Positions 8,325-17,517 are shown, counted from the stretch's first letter. The stretch: DNA of 56,435 nucleotides from RUG14871 sp045539425 (GCA_045539425.1 JAZQFH010000044.1:1-56435), one strand, 5' to 3'. Notes: a model not told the origin generated them from the letters alone. Numbers and translations are program-made.

Positions 8325-9470
8325 TTACAGTTCTCCGTGAAGGCGGAAGTATTGCGGTGTCATTCCCGTTTCCCTGCGGAAAACGGTCTGGAAGTAACTC
8401 TGGGAAGAAAAGGAAAGCAAGGAGGAAATATCAATCAGGGAGCGGTCCGTGAATTTCAGAAGGACCTTGGCCTGATTGATTTTCAGGCTGCGGATATACT
8501 CCGGCAAGGAGACTTTGCACTCTTTGATAAAAAGCGAGGAAAGATACTCCGGGGAGAGATAGAACTCCTTCGCAATGTGAGCGACAGTGAGTTTCTCACG
8601 GTAATGATTCCGCACGAACTGACGCACGTTTCTAATGGTGGAGGAGCTGCACCCCTCCTGCGCGATTTTTTTTACCAGCAGGGCATAATTCTTGGCAATG
8701 GCGTGGTTGAGGTTCAGTGTCAGAAGCTCGTTGGTGTTTGAGGCATTCTCAATCTTTTTCTGATACAGCTCACCGAGTAAAAAAGCGGAATCTCTGTCTA
8801 CCCCGGCTTCGATGGCCTTGCGCAGACAGAGAGAGTTCAGAATCATCAGCGAGTTTTTATAGCGGCGCAGGGATATGACCTCCGAGTTCCACTCTCCCTG
8901 ATAGGCGGAAAACTGTTCGATTTCTTCCGTATTGCCTTCCTTCACATAGTGCAATAGCATCTGCTCGTATTCATAGCCGCTCTGTGTTTTCTCTTCTTCC
9001 CTGAAATCATCCGCTTCCTTGCGCATGGCATCAAAGAGAATGTCATTTGCCGGGGAAGCAATCTCTTCGGGAGAGCGGACTGTCCCGTTTAGAAAACCGT
9101 CCAGGCTGACCAGGATCTCGATCAGTTTGTAAAAGGAGTGTTTGGAAAGGGAGGAAAGATACTCGTTGACGGAATATTCGATGCCATAGAACTCCTGCAG
9201 TTTTTTCTCCTCCTCTTTGGAATAATACAGAAAGGTGCAGGGACCGATGACGATATGCATGTCTTCATAAGGCAGTACTCCGTAGAAGACGGAAGCGCTG
9301 CTGAAGAAATAGGAGAGCTCTTCTTTCTGGGTAATCTCTTTCAGAAAAGGCGTCAGAAAGTGCGCGTCAATCACACTGAAAAGGATCTCTTCCTGCTTCA
9401 GAAGAGATACGGGATACTGCAGCAGTCCGGCGTGCAATCTGAGATTGTGAATGAGAACTTCGGTATTCAT
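8325..9470 (-). CDS. AraC family transcriptional regulator
   Basis: A 381-residue regulator. The last ~100 residues form the two helix-turn-helix motifs of AraC proteins: LTVAHIAKEFYLSPEYLSSLF (first) and IDISSLLSFSSQSYFQTVFRR followed by GMTPQYFR (second). The N-terminal ~270 residues show no clear cupin fold and probably sense a sugar or glycoside. It is divergent from the GH1-isomerase pair and likely controls it; two AATACAAT half-sites 21 bp apart lie in the shared promoter region. A second AraC protein with similar size and organisation is encoded about 2 kb away, suggesting an old duplication. Confidence 0.92.
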   Translation of the reverse strand: MNTEVLIHNLRLHAGLLQYPVSLLKQEEILFSVIDAHFLTPFLKEITQKEELSYFFSSASVFYGVLPYEDMHIVIGPCTFLYYSKEEEKKLQEFYGIEYSVNEYLSSLSKHSFYKLIEILVSLDGFLNGTVRSPEEIASPANDILFDAMRKEADDFREEEKTQSGYEYEQMLLHYVKEGNTEEIEQFSAYQGEWNSEVISLRRYKNSLMILNSLCLRKAIEAGVDRDSAFLLGELYQKKIENASNTNELLTLNLNHAIAKNYALLVKKIAQEGCSSSTIRNVRQFVRNHYREKLTVAHIAKEFYLSPEYLSSLFIKECKVSLPEYIRSLKINQAKVLLKFTDRSLIDISSLLSFSSQSYFQTVFRRETGMTPQYFRLHGEL

Positions 9471-9509
9471 ATCTTTCTTTGAAAATTATAATAAAACATT
9501 GGAAATCAA

Positions 9510-9538
9510 AATACAATGGAACGGGATTTGAATACAAT
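9510..9538 (+). promoter_or_regulatory. paired direct repeats, probable AraC binding half-sites
   Basis: AATACAAT occurs twice with starts exactly 21 bp apart (9510 and 9531), two helical turns. The second copy could double as the -10 box (TACAAT) of the GH1 gene. AraC-family activators typically bind two direct repeats with this spacing next to the promoter. Confidence 0.5.
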
Positions 9539-9557
9539 AAAATCAGAGGTAAGTAGT

Positions 9558-10811
9558 ATGTTAGATAAGAATCATTTTCTGCTTGGCGCCGCAACGGCTG
9601 CCCATCAGGTCGAAGGAAACAACACGCATTCCGATTTCTGGAAACAGGAATGGCTGAAGCATTCCAGCTTCAAGGAAAAAAGCCTGGATGCCGTGGATCA
9701 TTACAACCGTTACAAGGAAGATATCGCGCTTTTAAAGAGTGCCGGATTGAATGCCTACCGCTTCTCCCTGGAATGGGCAAGAATCGAACCAAGGGAAGGC
9801 TTATTTGAATACAGGGAAATCGAACACTACCGTGATGTCATCAACACCTGTTATGAAAACGGGGTGACACCGATTGTGACACTGTATCACTTCTCTTCTC
9901 CTGCCTGGCTGATTTCCAAAGGCGGCTGGGGAACTCAGAAAGTGGTCGGATACTTTTCAAAATACGTGGATTACGTCACGAAAAATCTGAAAGTGGAACT
10001 TCCCTATATCGTCACGATCAATGAGGCGAATATGGGCTATCAGCTGAACAAGGTGGCGGAAGACTTCAAGAACAACAACAAAAACGGCGGAGCCCAGGTC
10101 GGAATGAACCTGGATATGAAAAAGATTCTGCTCTCCATGGTTGAGCAGGGCTTTGCGTTCCGTGTGAACCCTCTGAAAGTGAAGACGTTCCTCTCCCCGC
10201 GCTCGCAGGAAGAGGAGAGATATGTCATGCTGGCACATCAGGCAGCCAAAGAGATCATCCGGAAGAACATGCCGCACAGCAAGGTCGGCCTTTCCATGTC
10301 GTTATATGATTATCAGGCGGAAAGCGGCGGCGAAGAGAATGCCGCAAAGCTATGGGAAGAGGACTTCCTGTTCTATCTGCCGTATATCAGAAACGATGAC
10401 TTCCTGGGTGTTCAGAACTACTCCCGCAAGCTTGTCGGTCCGAATGGCAAACTGCCGGTGCCTTCCTATGCGAAAAAGACGCAGATGGGGTATGAGGACT
10501 ATCCGCAGGCTGTGGGACATGTCGTTAGCAAGGTCTCCAGAGACTTCCACGGAGAGATCCTGGTAACGGAAAACGGCATTGCGACTTCCGACGATAACCG
10601 CCGCTGTGAATTCATCCGGGAAGCGCTGGCGGGAATTAAGGAAAGCGGTGTGGATGTCAAAGGATATTTCTACTGGAGCTTGCTGGATAACTTCGAATGG
10701 CAGACGGGCTACCAGATGACCTTCGGCCTGATTGCGGTCGACCGCAAGACGCAGACGCGTATGCCGAAAGGATCGCTCTATGTGCTGAGGAAGGCTCTGG
10801 AGAATGATTAG
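9558..10811 (+). CDS. glycoside hydrolase family 1 protein
   Basis: A 417-residue TIM-barrel beta-glycosidase. LLGAATAAHQVEG opens the fold, AYRFSLEWARIEP follows, the acid/base Glu lies in TINEAN (most members have NEP), and the nucleophile Glu is in LVTENGIA; the end (NFEWQTGY, FGLIAVD) is typical. I see no SxK-Y phosphate-binding loop, so an unphosphorylated beta-glycoside is the likely substrate. It is shorter than the ~450-480 residues usual for GH1. An in-frame ATG 42 bases upstream lacks a binding site; the chosen ATG has AGAGGTAAG before it and starts at the conserved region. It overlaps the next gene by eight bases. Confidence 0.92.
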   Translation: MLDKNHFLLGAATAAHQVEGNNTHSDFWKQEWLKHSSFKEKSLDAVDHYNRYKEDIALLKSAGLNAYRFSLEWARIEPREGLFEYREIEHYRDVINTCYENGVTPIVTLYHFSSPAWLISKGGWGTQKVVGYFSKYVDYVTKNLKVELPYIVTINEANMGYQLNKVAEDFKNNNKNGGAQVGMNLDMKKILLSMVEQGFAFRVNPLKVKTFLSPRSQEEERYVMLAHQAAKEIIRKNMPHSKVGLSMSLYDYQAESGGEENAAKLWEEDFLFYLPYIRNDDFLGVQNYSRKLVGPNGKLPVPSYAKKTQMGYEDYPQAVGHVVSKVSRDFHGEILVTENGIATSDDNRRCEFIREALAGIKESGVDVKGYFYWSLLDNFEWQTGYQMTFGLIAVDRKTQTRMPKGSLYVLRKALEND

Positions 10812-11649
10812 GGGCATTCAGCAGATCCAGCTCAGGGAGAATTTCAGAAATGAGGAAACGGCTCTGGCAGCCTTAAAGGCATGCAAGGCTTACGGAGCGG
10901 AAGGGATTGAGCTGAACCGGTACATGTTGCACCCGCTGCCGGCAATGATCCGTCTTTTTACCAAGGCAATGGGCATGGCCATGGGACAGGGCGGCAATCT
11001 GGACTGGCCGAAGCTGGTAAAAGAATCCGGCTTAAGCGTGATCTCGCTCCATACGGATCTTGGCAGTCTGGAGAAGAATACGGAAGAGGTCCTTGCGGAA
11101 GCGAAGAGTTACAATACGGATAAGATTGTCATCACCGGAATGTACCATTACGACTATTCCGCACTCAGTGAAGTGGAATCTCTTGTGAAGCGGCTGAATG
11201 AGGCGGGAAGAAAGCTGAGGGCGGAAGGCTTTGAGCTTCTCTATCACAATCACAACTGTGAATTCATCCGCATGGAAAACGGACAGATCGCCTATGAGTA
11301 TATTGTGGAACATACGGATGCGGATGCCGTCGGTTTTGAAGTGGACTCGTACTGGATGAGTGAGAGCGGAGCGGACGTGCTGATGTGGATGAAGCGGCTG
11401 GGGAAACGGATGCGTTTATATCACATCAATGACCGCGGAAACAGTAAAAAGGGCAAGCGCGCCTCCATTGTGAAGGCAGACATGCTGGAGCTGGGAAGCG
11501 GGAATATGAATTTAAATGCGTGGATCTCCCAGGCAAGGGAAAACGGATGCGATGCGGTGATTCTGGAGCAGCAGAACCACTGGATCCAGAATGATGCACT
11601 CAGGTCGACGGAAATCAGCCTGAATTATCTGAAGAACAATCTGAATTAA
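10804..11649 (+). CDS. sugar phosphate isomerase/epimerase family protein (xylose isomerase-like TIM barrel)
   Basis: A 281-residue AP-endonuclease-2/xylose-isomerase-like barrel. Metal-binding positions are suggested by LLYHNHNCEF (His), VGFEVDSYWM (Glu/Asp), LYHINDRG (His, Asp) and VILEQQN (Glu). Enzymes of this family isomerise, epimerise or act in 3-keto-glycoside breakdown. The eight-base overlap with the GH1 gene shows translational coupling, so it probably processes the sugar released or oxidised by that enzyme. The N-terminal motif YGAEGIELNRYML is normal for the family. The substrate cannot be read from sequence. Confidence 0.88.
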   Translation: MIRGIQQIQLRENFRNEETALAALKACKAYGAEGIELNRYMLHPLPAMIRLFTKAMGMAMGQGGNLDWPKLVKESGLSVISLHTDLGSLEKNTEEVLAEAKSYNTDKIVITGMYHYDYSALSEVESLVKRLNEAGRKLRAEGFELLYHNHNCEFIRMENGQIAYEYIVEHTDADAVGFEVDSYWMSESGADVLMWMKRLGKRMRLYHINDRGNSKKGKRASIVKADMLELGSGNMNLNAWISQARENGCDAVILEQQNHWIQNDALRSTEISLNYLKNNLN

Positions 11650-11650
11650 A

Positions 11651-11681
11651 AAGAGCGGAACATCACCGGATGTTCCGCTTT
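11651..11681. terminator. terminator overlapping the AraC stop codon
   Basis: An 11-pair stem (AGCGGAACATC/GATGTTCCGCT, loop ACCG). The TGA stop of the minus-strand AraC gene is inside the stem. T-runs are better on the minus strand (TCTTTTT) than on the plus strand. Confidence 0.75.
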
Positions 11682-12841
11682 CTGTATTCGATCGGTGAAA
11701 CGCCGTAGCGTTTGCGGAAGCAGGTGGAGAAATAGGTCTCGCTGTAAAAGCCGCAGGTCTCCGCAATTTCTTCCATATAGATTTCCGTCGTCCGGACCAA
11801 TAGTTCCGCTTCCTTGAGCCGGATGGACAAAAGTGCTTCGGAGATGGTCATTCCCGCTTCATTTTTAAATCTGCGTGAGAGATAGTACTCGCTGTAGCCC
11901 AGCTCGCGGGCAAGGTTCTGCAGGATCCTTTTTTCTTTTTTATGCAGTTCCAGATAACTGAGGCATTCCCTGACCAGGGGTGTATCTTTCTGCAGGCGTG
12001 CCTCATGGACCAGCGTTACGAATTCACGGAACATCTCTTCGGCCAGGCCGCTGAGTTCGCTGGTCGTCTCCGCTTTCTCTGCCCGGTTGATATAGTCGTC
12101 TCCCTTACTGTAGGCAACTTCCGGGGAAAGTCCGCCCTGCATGGCGGCGCGGCAGGCGAGTGTGGTAAAGATGATGATATTGGTCTTGTTGCGGCGCAAC
12201 GGTGACCCGGTATTCATGCGCACACCGTAAGAGAGCAGTCGGGATTTCCCGAGCGCATTGCGGTAATTCAGATCGCCGTTTTCGATAAAGCCCAACATCA
12301 TCCGCTCCGCCTGATAGACCCGCTTGCGGCTCATCTGGCTTTCGGATGAGGGAACATCGCGCAGATAGTCCGCATAGAGAAACTCGATTTCCTCACGCTG
12401 GATCTTTCTGCTCGTTAACAGGTAATACATCATGATGCCGTAGGGATGGATCTCGTTGATACGAATCAAAGGGAGGGAGCGCAGGTAATCAAAGATCTGC
12501 TTCTTTAATCCCAGCGGTACACGATAGCCGTCCAGAACCTGGTCGATGGAATCATCGGATACTTCATTGGAGAGAAACGGTCCCAGTACGACGGCTTCAT
12601 GATACTGAGCGGTCTGGCAGACCAGCCAGTAGATGCCGAGATCCGTACTTAAAAGGCAGGGCAGTTTCGCCTTGTCCCAGTTCTTCTTCAGCAGATCCAT
12701 GGCATAGCTGCGCCGAAAGAGTACGGAAGGGTCAATCAGCGAAACTTCGGAAAAATCCGTTTCCGCATCCAGGTTTACCATAAAACTACCGATGTTCAGA
12801 CTGTTCTGTAACAGCTGCAGATAAGAGGAAATATCGTTCAT
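11663..12841 (-). CDS. AraC family transcriptional regulator
   Basis: A 392-residue regulator. The C-terminal ~95 residues hold LGYSEYYLSRRFKNEAG (first helix-turn-helix) and IAETCGFYSETYFSTCFRKR with YGVSPIEYRK (second). The ~290-residue N-terminal part resembles that of the other AraC protein of the island and presumably senses a ligand. It is divergent from the GPH transporter-GH2 operon, which it probably controls. The start ATG has no Shine-Dalgarno sequence; a TGCTATGCT box lies only eight bases upstream, so a leaderless transcript is possible. A first in-frame alternative start well inside the gene would remove conserved sequence. Confidence 0.9.
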   Translation of the reverse strand: MNDISSYLQLLQNSLNIGSFMVNLDAETDFSEVSLIDPSVLFRRSYAMDLLKKNWDKAKLPCLLSTDLGIYWLVCQTAQYHEAVVLGPFLSNEVSDDSIDQVLDGYRVPLGLKKQIFDYLRSLPLIRINEIHPYGIMMYYLLTSRKIQREEIEFLYADYLRDVPSSESQMSRKRVYQAERMMLGFIENGDLNYRNALGKSRLLSYGVRMNTGSPLRRNKTNIIIFTTLACRAAMQGGLSPEVAYSKGDDYINRAEKAETTSELSGLAEEMFREFVTLVHEARLQKDTPLVRECLSYLELHKKEKRILQNLARELGYSEYYLSRRFKNEAGMTISEALLSIRLKEAELLVRTTEIYMEEIAETCGFYSETYFSTCFRKRYGVSPIEYRKRNIR

Positions 12842-12896
12842 AACTTAAGCATAGCACACAAAGACAAATTACTTAAGACAATGATGAATAATTTTA

Positions 12897-12925
12897 TGTT
12901 AACGCTTACATTCCGTTTTTATAAT
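12897..12925 (+). promoter_or_regulatory. promoter with CcpA cre site before the GPH transporter-GH2 operon
   Basis: TGTTAACGCTTACA (12897-12910) fits the cre consensus TGWNANCGNTNWCA at every fixed position. It covers the expected -35 region of a TATAAT box at 12920-12925 (17 bp spacing), a position for carbon catabolite repression. Two ACTTAAG copies at 12843 and 12871 may be AraC sites. Confidence 0.75.
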
Positions 12926-12960
12926 AAAACCGTAAGGATTTCAAAGGAGTTTTATCATTT

Positions 12961-14340
12961 ATGAGTAAGGAAAGAAAAATCAAGAATCCCGATGACAGAC
13001 TTCCAATTGGCAGATTCTTTGCCTGGAGAATGCGTGACTGGTCTCTGTCTGCCAGTTACATGATCATCAACGGTTATCTGACGATCTACTGTACGGACGT
13101 TATTCACATGCCGCCGCTTTTAGTCGGAACGTTATTGATGGTTTCCAAAGTGCTCGATGCAATCGGCGAAGTCTTTGCCGGTTTTATTGTCGACAATACC
13201 AATACCAAACTCGGAAAAGGCCGTCCGTGGGAATTGTGCCTGATCGGCTTATGGCTCTCGCAGATTGCCCTGTTCTCGATTCCGGCCAATGCCTCCTTAA
13301 CGGTAAAGAGCATCTGGCTCTTCATCACATATGCCATGACGCAGTCCGTCTTCCAGACGATGCTGGCAGCCTGTCAGACACCGTACATGGTCCGTGCCTT
13401 TAAAAACAAGACGGTCATGACGAAACTGCAGAGCTACGGCGGTATCATCGGTACCTTCTTAGCCATCACGGTTTCCGTCTCCTTCCCGAAGGTCATGAAG
13501 ATCATCGCAACTTCCCCGGCAGGATGGACGAAACTGATCTGCATCTACGGTATTCCGCTCATGCTGATCGGCTTACTGCGCTTCTTCTTCGTCAAGGAAG
13601 ATGTCCATGTGGAAAATGACGACCCGCAGGAAAAGGTCACGGTGAAAGATGCGGTTACGTTAATCACCACCAATAAATACGTCTGGATCTTAATGGGAAT
13701 CACCTTAATGTTACAGGCGATCCAGGGTCTGGGCTCCGCCACATACTACTTCACATACATTGTCGGCGATGTCGGCCTATACGGCTCTTTACAGATGATC
13801 ACGATCATCATCCTGCCGTTAATGGTCCTCTTCCCGATCTTAAGCAAGAAGATGACGCTGTCCCACCTGATCGGCTTCGGCGCTCTGCTTGGTGTTGTCG
13901 GCTGGATGATCAACTTCTTCGCCGGCAGCAACATGACGCTCCTACGTCTCGGCTTTATCCTGTCCGGTTTAAGCTCCCTGGCTCCGTCCTACTTAACGGG
14001 TATCATGATCGTGGATCTGGCAACTTATTCCAGCTACATCGGTTTCCCGCGGATGGAAGGAACCATCGGTGCCTTTAACTCTTTCGGAACCAACGTCGGC
14101 AGCGCCATCGGTTCCATGATCATGGGCTTATTACTGCACCTTGCCGGCTACAGCGGTGCCGCTCCGGTGATGACTCCGACAGCACTGAACATGATCCGCG
14201 CCAGTTACAGTATCGTGCCGGCTCTGATGAGCTTTGTGATGTTCCTTCTGGCCATGGCGTTCTCCAAACTGGAAAAACAGATTCCGGCGATGGAAGCGGA
14301 AATGAGAGAAAAGGAACAGAATAAGGAAGCAGCGGAATGA
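12961..14340 (+). CDS. GPH-family glycoside/sugar:cation symporter (MFS superfamily)
   Basis: A 459-residue transporter with about twelve membrane segments. The family hallmarks are VLDAIGEVFAGFIVDNTNTKLGKGRPW (the GPH version of the MFS loop 2-3 motif) and a second-half segment with matching spacing (FNSFGTNVGSAIGSMIMG). Members import glycosides, pentosides or hexuronides with sodium or protons. The start has AAAGGAG 11 bases upstream. It overlaps the GH2 gene by four bases (ATGA), so this transporter very likely supplies that enzyme, for example with a beta-galactoside or beta-glucuronide. Confidence 0.93.
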   Translation: MSKERKIKNPDDRLPIGRFFAWRMRDWSLSASYMIINGYLTIYCTDVIHMPPLLVGTLLMVSKVLDAIGEVFAGFIVDNTNTKLGKGRPWELCLIGLWLSQIALFSIPANASLTVKSIWLFITYAMTQSVFQTMLAACQTPYMVRAFKNKTVMTKLQSYGGIIGTFLAITVSVSFPKVMKIIATSPAGWTKLICIYGIPLMLIGLLRFFFVKEDVHVENDDPQEKVTVKDAVTLITTNKYVWILMGITLMLQAIQGLGSATYYFTYIVGDVGLYGSLQMITIIILPLMVLFPILSKKMTLSHLIGFGALLGVVGWMINFFAGSNMTLLRLGFILSGLSSLAPSYLTGIMIVDLATYSSYIGFPRMEGTIGAFNSFGTNVGSAIGSMIMGLLLHLAGYSGAAPVMTPTALNMIRASYSIVPALMSFVMFLLAMAFSKLEKQIPAMEAEMREKEQNKEAAE

Positions 14341-16523
14341 GAAAAATCTTAAATATCAATTCCAACTGGAAATTCAGAAAGGGAGATCTTCTCCCTTCTT
14401 CCTTCCCGCATGAATGGGAAGATGTAACTCTGCCGCATACCTATAATGCGGCTGACGGCATGGACGGCGGAAATGACTATTACCGCGGAAAAGCTGTCTA
14501 CTGTAAAACCATTGAAAGACCAACAGAAGATGTTTCCGTTATCCTGGAAGTCAATGCGGCGGCCACGGTTGCGGATGTTTATCTGAATGGCAAGCATCTC
14601 GTTACGCATAAAGGCGGCTACTCTGCTTTCCGCGTCGATCTGAGCGGGGAATTACGCGAAGAAAATCTCTTATGCATCGTCACGGATAACTCCCCGATGG
14701 AGGATGTCTATCCACAGAAAGCCGACTTTACCTTCTACGGCGGTTTGTACCGGGACGTCAATCTCCTCCTTGTCCCGAAACATCACTTTGAATGCATTAA
14801 AGACGGCTCGTTAGGTGTTAAGGTAACACCATGCGTTGAAGGAACCAATGCCCGCCTCACGGTGGAATCCTGGCAGAACAGCGATCAGGAAGTCCGCTAT
14901 ACGGTCGGGAATAAAAGCGCTACTGCACCGTCCGTAAACGGCTACGCCAGAGCGGAACTGCTAGTGGAAAACGTGCATCTCTGGAACGGAACGGAAGATC
15001 CGTATCTCTATACCTTAAAAGCGGAAGTGGAAAGTGACGCAGTGGAAGTGCGCTTCGGCTGCCGCAGTATGGAGATTTCTCCGGAAAAGGGATTCATCTT
15101 AAACGGCAAAGTGACACCGCTGCGCGGGGTCTCGCGCCATCAGGACCGCTTAGGCAAGGGAAGCGCGATAACGCTTGAAGACATGAAGGAAGATCTCGCC
15201 ATCATTCAGAGTGTCGGGGCTAATTCCATCCGTCTGGCACACTATCAGCACGATCAGAAATTCTACGATCTCTGCGATGAGGCGGGAATTATCGTCTGGG
15301 CAGAGATTCCCTATATTACCCAGCATCTTTCAAACGGTAAGGAAAACACCCTGAGTCAGATGAAAGAGATGATCACACAGCTCTACCATCATCCGTCCAT
15401 TGCGGTATGGGGTCTTTCCAATGAAATCACGGCAGCATCCGCGGTGAATGAGGAACTTTTGGAAAATCACAGGGAACTGAACGAACTGGCACATAGGCTG
15501 GATCCTACGCGCCCAACCACCATGGCACACGTCTTCATGCTGGAGACGGATTCCCCGATCACGGAGATTCCGGATGTCGGTGCCTATAATCTGTACTACG
15601 GATGGTATCTCGGCGTATTGGAGCAGAACGAGGAGTTCTTTGATGAATACCATGCCAAATTCCCGGAGCGTGCCATCGGTTTCAGTGAATACGGAGCAGA
15701 TGCCAACCCGGCATTCCATTCTGCGCATCCGGAAAGAGGCGACTATACCGAAGAATATCAGTGCGTTTATCATGAGCACATGTTACGGATGATCGAAGAG
15801 CGTCCGTATCTCTGGTGCACCTACGTGTGGAACATGTTTGACTTCGGTGCGGGCGGCAGAGATGAAGGCGGAAAGAACGGACTGAATCAGAAGGGTCTGG
15901 TTACGGCGGACCGCAGGATCTTTAAGGATGCCTTCTACCTCTATAAAGCCTACTGGAGCAAGGAACCGTTTGTGCATCTGTGCTCCAGACGCTTTGTGAA
16001 GCGTCATGAAGAGAATACGCAGATCAAGGTCTACAGCAATCTTACGGAAGTATCCCTTTACGTCGATGGTCAGCTTGTGGAGACAAAGAAAGGCAGCCGC
16101 GTCTTCGTTTTTGACATCAGCATGTCAGAAAATGTGAAGATCAAAGCGGTTGCGGGAGAATATGAAGATGAGATGGTTCTAAAAAAAGTGGAAACACCGG
16201 AACCTTCCTACCGCATGTTACAGGCGGAAGTGGTGAACTGGTTTGATCAGAGTGAGATCGATCCGGAATACTTCTCCATCAAGGATACGATGGGAGAAAT
16301 CATGCAGGATCCGAAAGCCGGGGCAATCGTCGGAGCCATGATGGCACAGATGAGCGCCAGAAGAGGAGATGTCGCCCAGAGCGTCAAGGGAAATGCCAAT
16401 CTGCAGAAGATGATGGCACGCATGACGATGGAAAGTCTTCTGAAGAGCGCCGGCGAAGCCGTCAGCAGGGAGCAGATCGAGCAGTTGAACCGCACGCTGC
16501 AAAGCATCCGCAAACAAAAATAA
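14337..16523 (+). CDS. glycoside hydrolase family 2 protein (beta-galactosidase/beta-glucuronidase type)
   Basis: A 728-residue cytoplasmic enzyme: N-terminal sugar-binding jelly roll, immunoglobulin-like domain, then the catalytic barrel from about residue 260. RGVSRHQDRLGKG is the conserved barrel entry, the acid/base Glu is in WGLSNEIT, and the nucleophile Glu is in IGFSEYGAD. It lacks the large C-terminal domain of LacZ. Instead it ends with an unusual helical segment of about 90 residues after the last sheet (SIKDTMGEIMQDPKAG, ANLQKMMARMTMESLL), rich in Met, Ala and Gln. Substrate linkage is beta; galactoside and glucuronide cannot be separated by eye. It has no signal peptide. Confidence 0.92.
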   Translation: MRKILNINSNWKFRKGDLLPSSFPHEWEDVTLPHTYNAADGMDGGNDYYRGKAVYCKTIERPTEDVSVILEVNAAATVADVYLNGKHLVTHKGGYSAFRVDLSGELREENLLCIVTDNSPMEDVYPQKADFTFYGGLYRDVNLLLVPKHHFECIKDGSLGVKVTPCVEGTNARLTVESWQNSDQEVRYTVGNKSATAPSVNGYARAELLVENVHLWNGTEDPYLYTLKAEVESDAVEVRFGCRSMEISPEKGFILNGKVTPLRGVSRHQDRLGKGSAITLEDMKEDLAIIQSVGANSIRLAHYQHDQKFYDLCDEAGIIVWAEIPYITQHLSNGKENTLSQMKEMITQLYHHPSIAVWGLSNEITAASAVNEELLENHRELNELAHRLDPTRPTTMAHVFMLETDSPITEIPDVGAYNLYYGWYLGVLEQNEEFFDEYHAKFPERAIGFSEYGADANPAFHSAHPERGDYTEEYQCVYHEHMLRMIEERPYLWCTYVWNMFDFGAGGRDEGGKNGLNQKGLVTADRRIFKDAFYLYKAYWSKEPFVHLCSRRFVKRHEENTQIKVYSNLTEVSLYVDGQLVETKKGSRVFVFDISMSENVKIKAVAGEYEDEMVLKKVETPEPSYRMLQAEVVNWFDQSEIDPEYFSIKDTMGEIMQDPKAGAIVGAMMAQMSARRGDVAQSVKGNANLQKMMARMTMESLLKSAGEAVSREQIEQLNRTLQSIRKQK

Positions 16524-16535
16524 AACAAAACAGAC

Positions 16536-16563
16536 AGCCATGAGATTCTCATGGCTTTTTTTG
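16536..16563 (+). terminator. terminator of the GPH-GH2 operon
   Basis: AGCCATGAG/CTCATGGCT stem of nine pairs with loop ATT, followed by eight T. Confidence 0.88.
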
Positions 16564-16576
16564 GAAATCAGGAGTG

Positions 16577-16585
16577 TGCTATGAT
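16577..16585 (+). promoter_or_regulatory. extended -10 promoter
   Basis: TGC-TATGAT about 20 bp before the next start codon, with AGGAGGT in between; no clear -35. Confidence 0.5.
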
Positions 16586-16605
16586 TAAAAGAGGAGGTCA
16601 CTCAC

Positions 16606-17433
16606 ATGAAATTCTATAATTTACTGAAAAAGATCGAGCAGGGTGGTTTTTATCTGGGCTTATTACTGGTGGGACTGGCCTTTGTGGTCATTAACCTTTT
16701 GCCGATTTTTCTGCCGGGGCAGTTTATTGATACAACCGGAAATCCGCTGATCAGCTACGCTATGATCGGCATCGGGCTTCTTGCCATTATCTTTGCCGTT
16801 TACAATCTGAAGAAACGGATGAGCAAGAGCCTGGATGAGATGAACTACTTTGACAAGGTGGACAATAGCGCAGTGGATCCGGAAGTGATTGAACGGATTC
16901 AGAACAGCGATGAGCCGCAAAAGGAATACTACTTCCATTTCTGCGGCAAGCTGAATCAGAGCTACATCCTGGAAACACCGGCGCGCAGACCGATCTATGA
17001 GATCAACTGCGATAAGATGGGAATCGTCAACCAGTACATTTATACGTTTAAAAACCATCTGACAGGTAAGTCGTTTACTTCCAAAGTCAGCCATACGACA
17101 ACCACGGAATACGGAACGGACCGCTTCGCCTTAATTGATCAGTCCTACTTCAAGGTGGACGGAAAGAATATCTGGGATATGATCGGGGAAAAAGGATATT
17201 CCCTGGAACCGTATCTGGATAAAATCGCCTTTTCCTACCACATCAACCATTACGGCATTCACGTGGCGGATATCGTTGCGGCAGGCACCAATATTCTGGA
17301 ACAGTATGAAGGTAAGGGCGGCTTACGGGATGTAGCGATGATGCAGGGCATCTACCGCATCCACTGCCGCGAAAGCGATATCGACGGCGTGGCACTGATT
17401 GCCTTTGCGGTCTCACGCGTGGAAATCGTCTAG
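16606..17433 (+). CDS. membrane protein with conserved cytoplasmic domain, function unknown
   Basis: A 275-residue protein with two N-terminal membrane helices (about 14-37 and 48-67) and a soluble domain of ~200 residues. YEINCDKMGIVNQYIYTF, LTGKSFTSKVSHTTTTEYG and FKVDGKNIWDMIGEKGYSLE suggest a beta-rich fold; a tubby-like/LURP-one similarity is conceivable but not demonstrated. The start is set by AGGAGGT seven bases upstream. It stands alone between two terminators with its own extended -10 box. There is no signal peptidase site, and the soluble part is probably cytoplasmic. Confidence 0.75.
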   Translation: MKFYNLLKKIEQGGFYLGLLLVGLAFVVINLLPIFLPGQFIDTTGNPLISYAMIGIGLLAIIFAVYNLKKRMSKSLDEMNYFDKVDNSAVDPEVIERIQNSDEPQKEYYFHFCGKLNQSYILETPARRPIYEINCDKMGIVNQYIYTFKNHLTGKSFTSKVSHTTTTEYGTDRFALIDQSYFKVDGKNIWDMIGEKGYSLEPYLDKIAFSYHINHYGIHVADIVAAGTNILEQYEGKGGLRDVAMMQGIYRIHCRESDIDGVALIAFAVSRVEIV

Positions 17434-17443
17434 ATCAGAAAAG

Positions 17444-17490
17444 CGGAACAATGGAAATGCTGAAGAAGTGTTTCCGTTGTTCCTTTTGTT
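17444..17490 (+). terminator. terminator
   Basis: GGAACAATGGAAA pairs with TTTCCGTTGTTCC (one G-T), followed by TTTTGTTT. Confidence 0.8.
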
Positions 17491-17517
17491 TGGAAAGCAG
17501 GGGAAATCTGTTATGAT
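17490..17517 (+). promoter_or_regulatory. promoter of the M20 amidohydrolase gene
   Basis: TTGGAA, 16 bp, then TATGAT with an upstream TG (TGTTATGAT), about 22 bp before the ATG. Confidence 0.6.
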
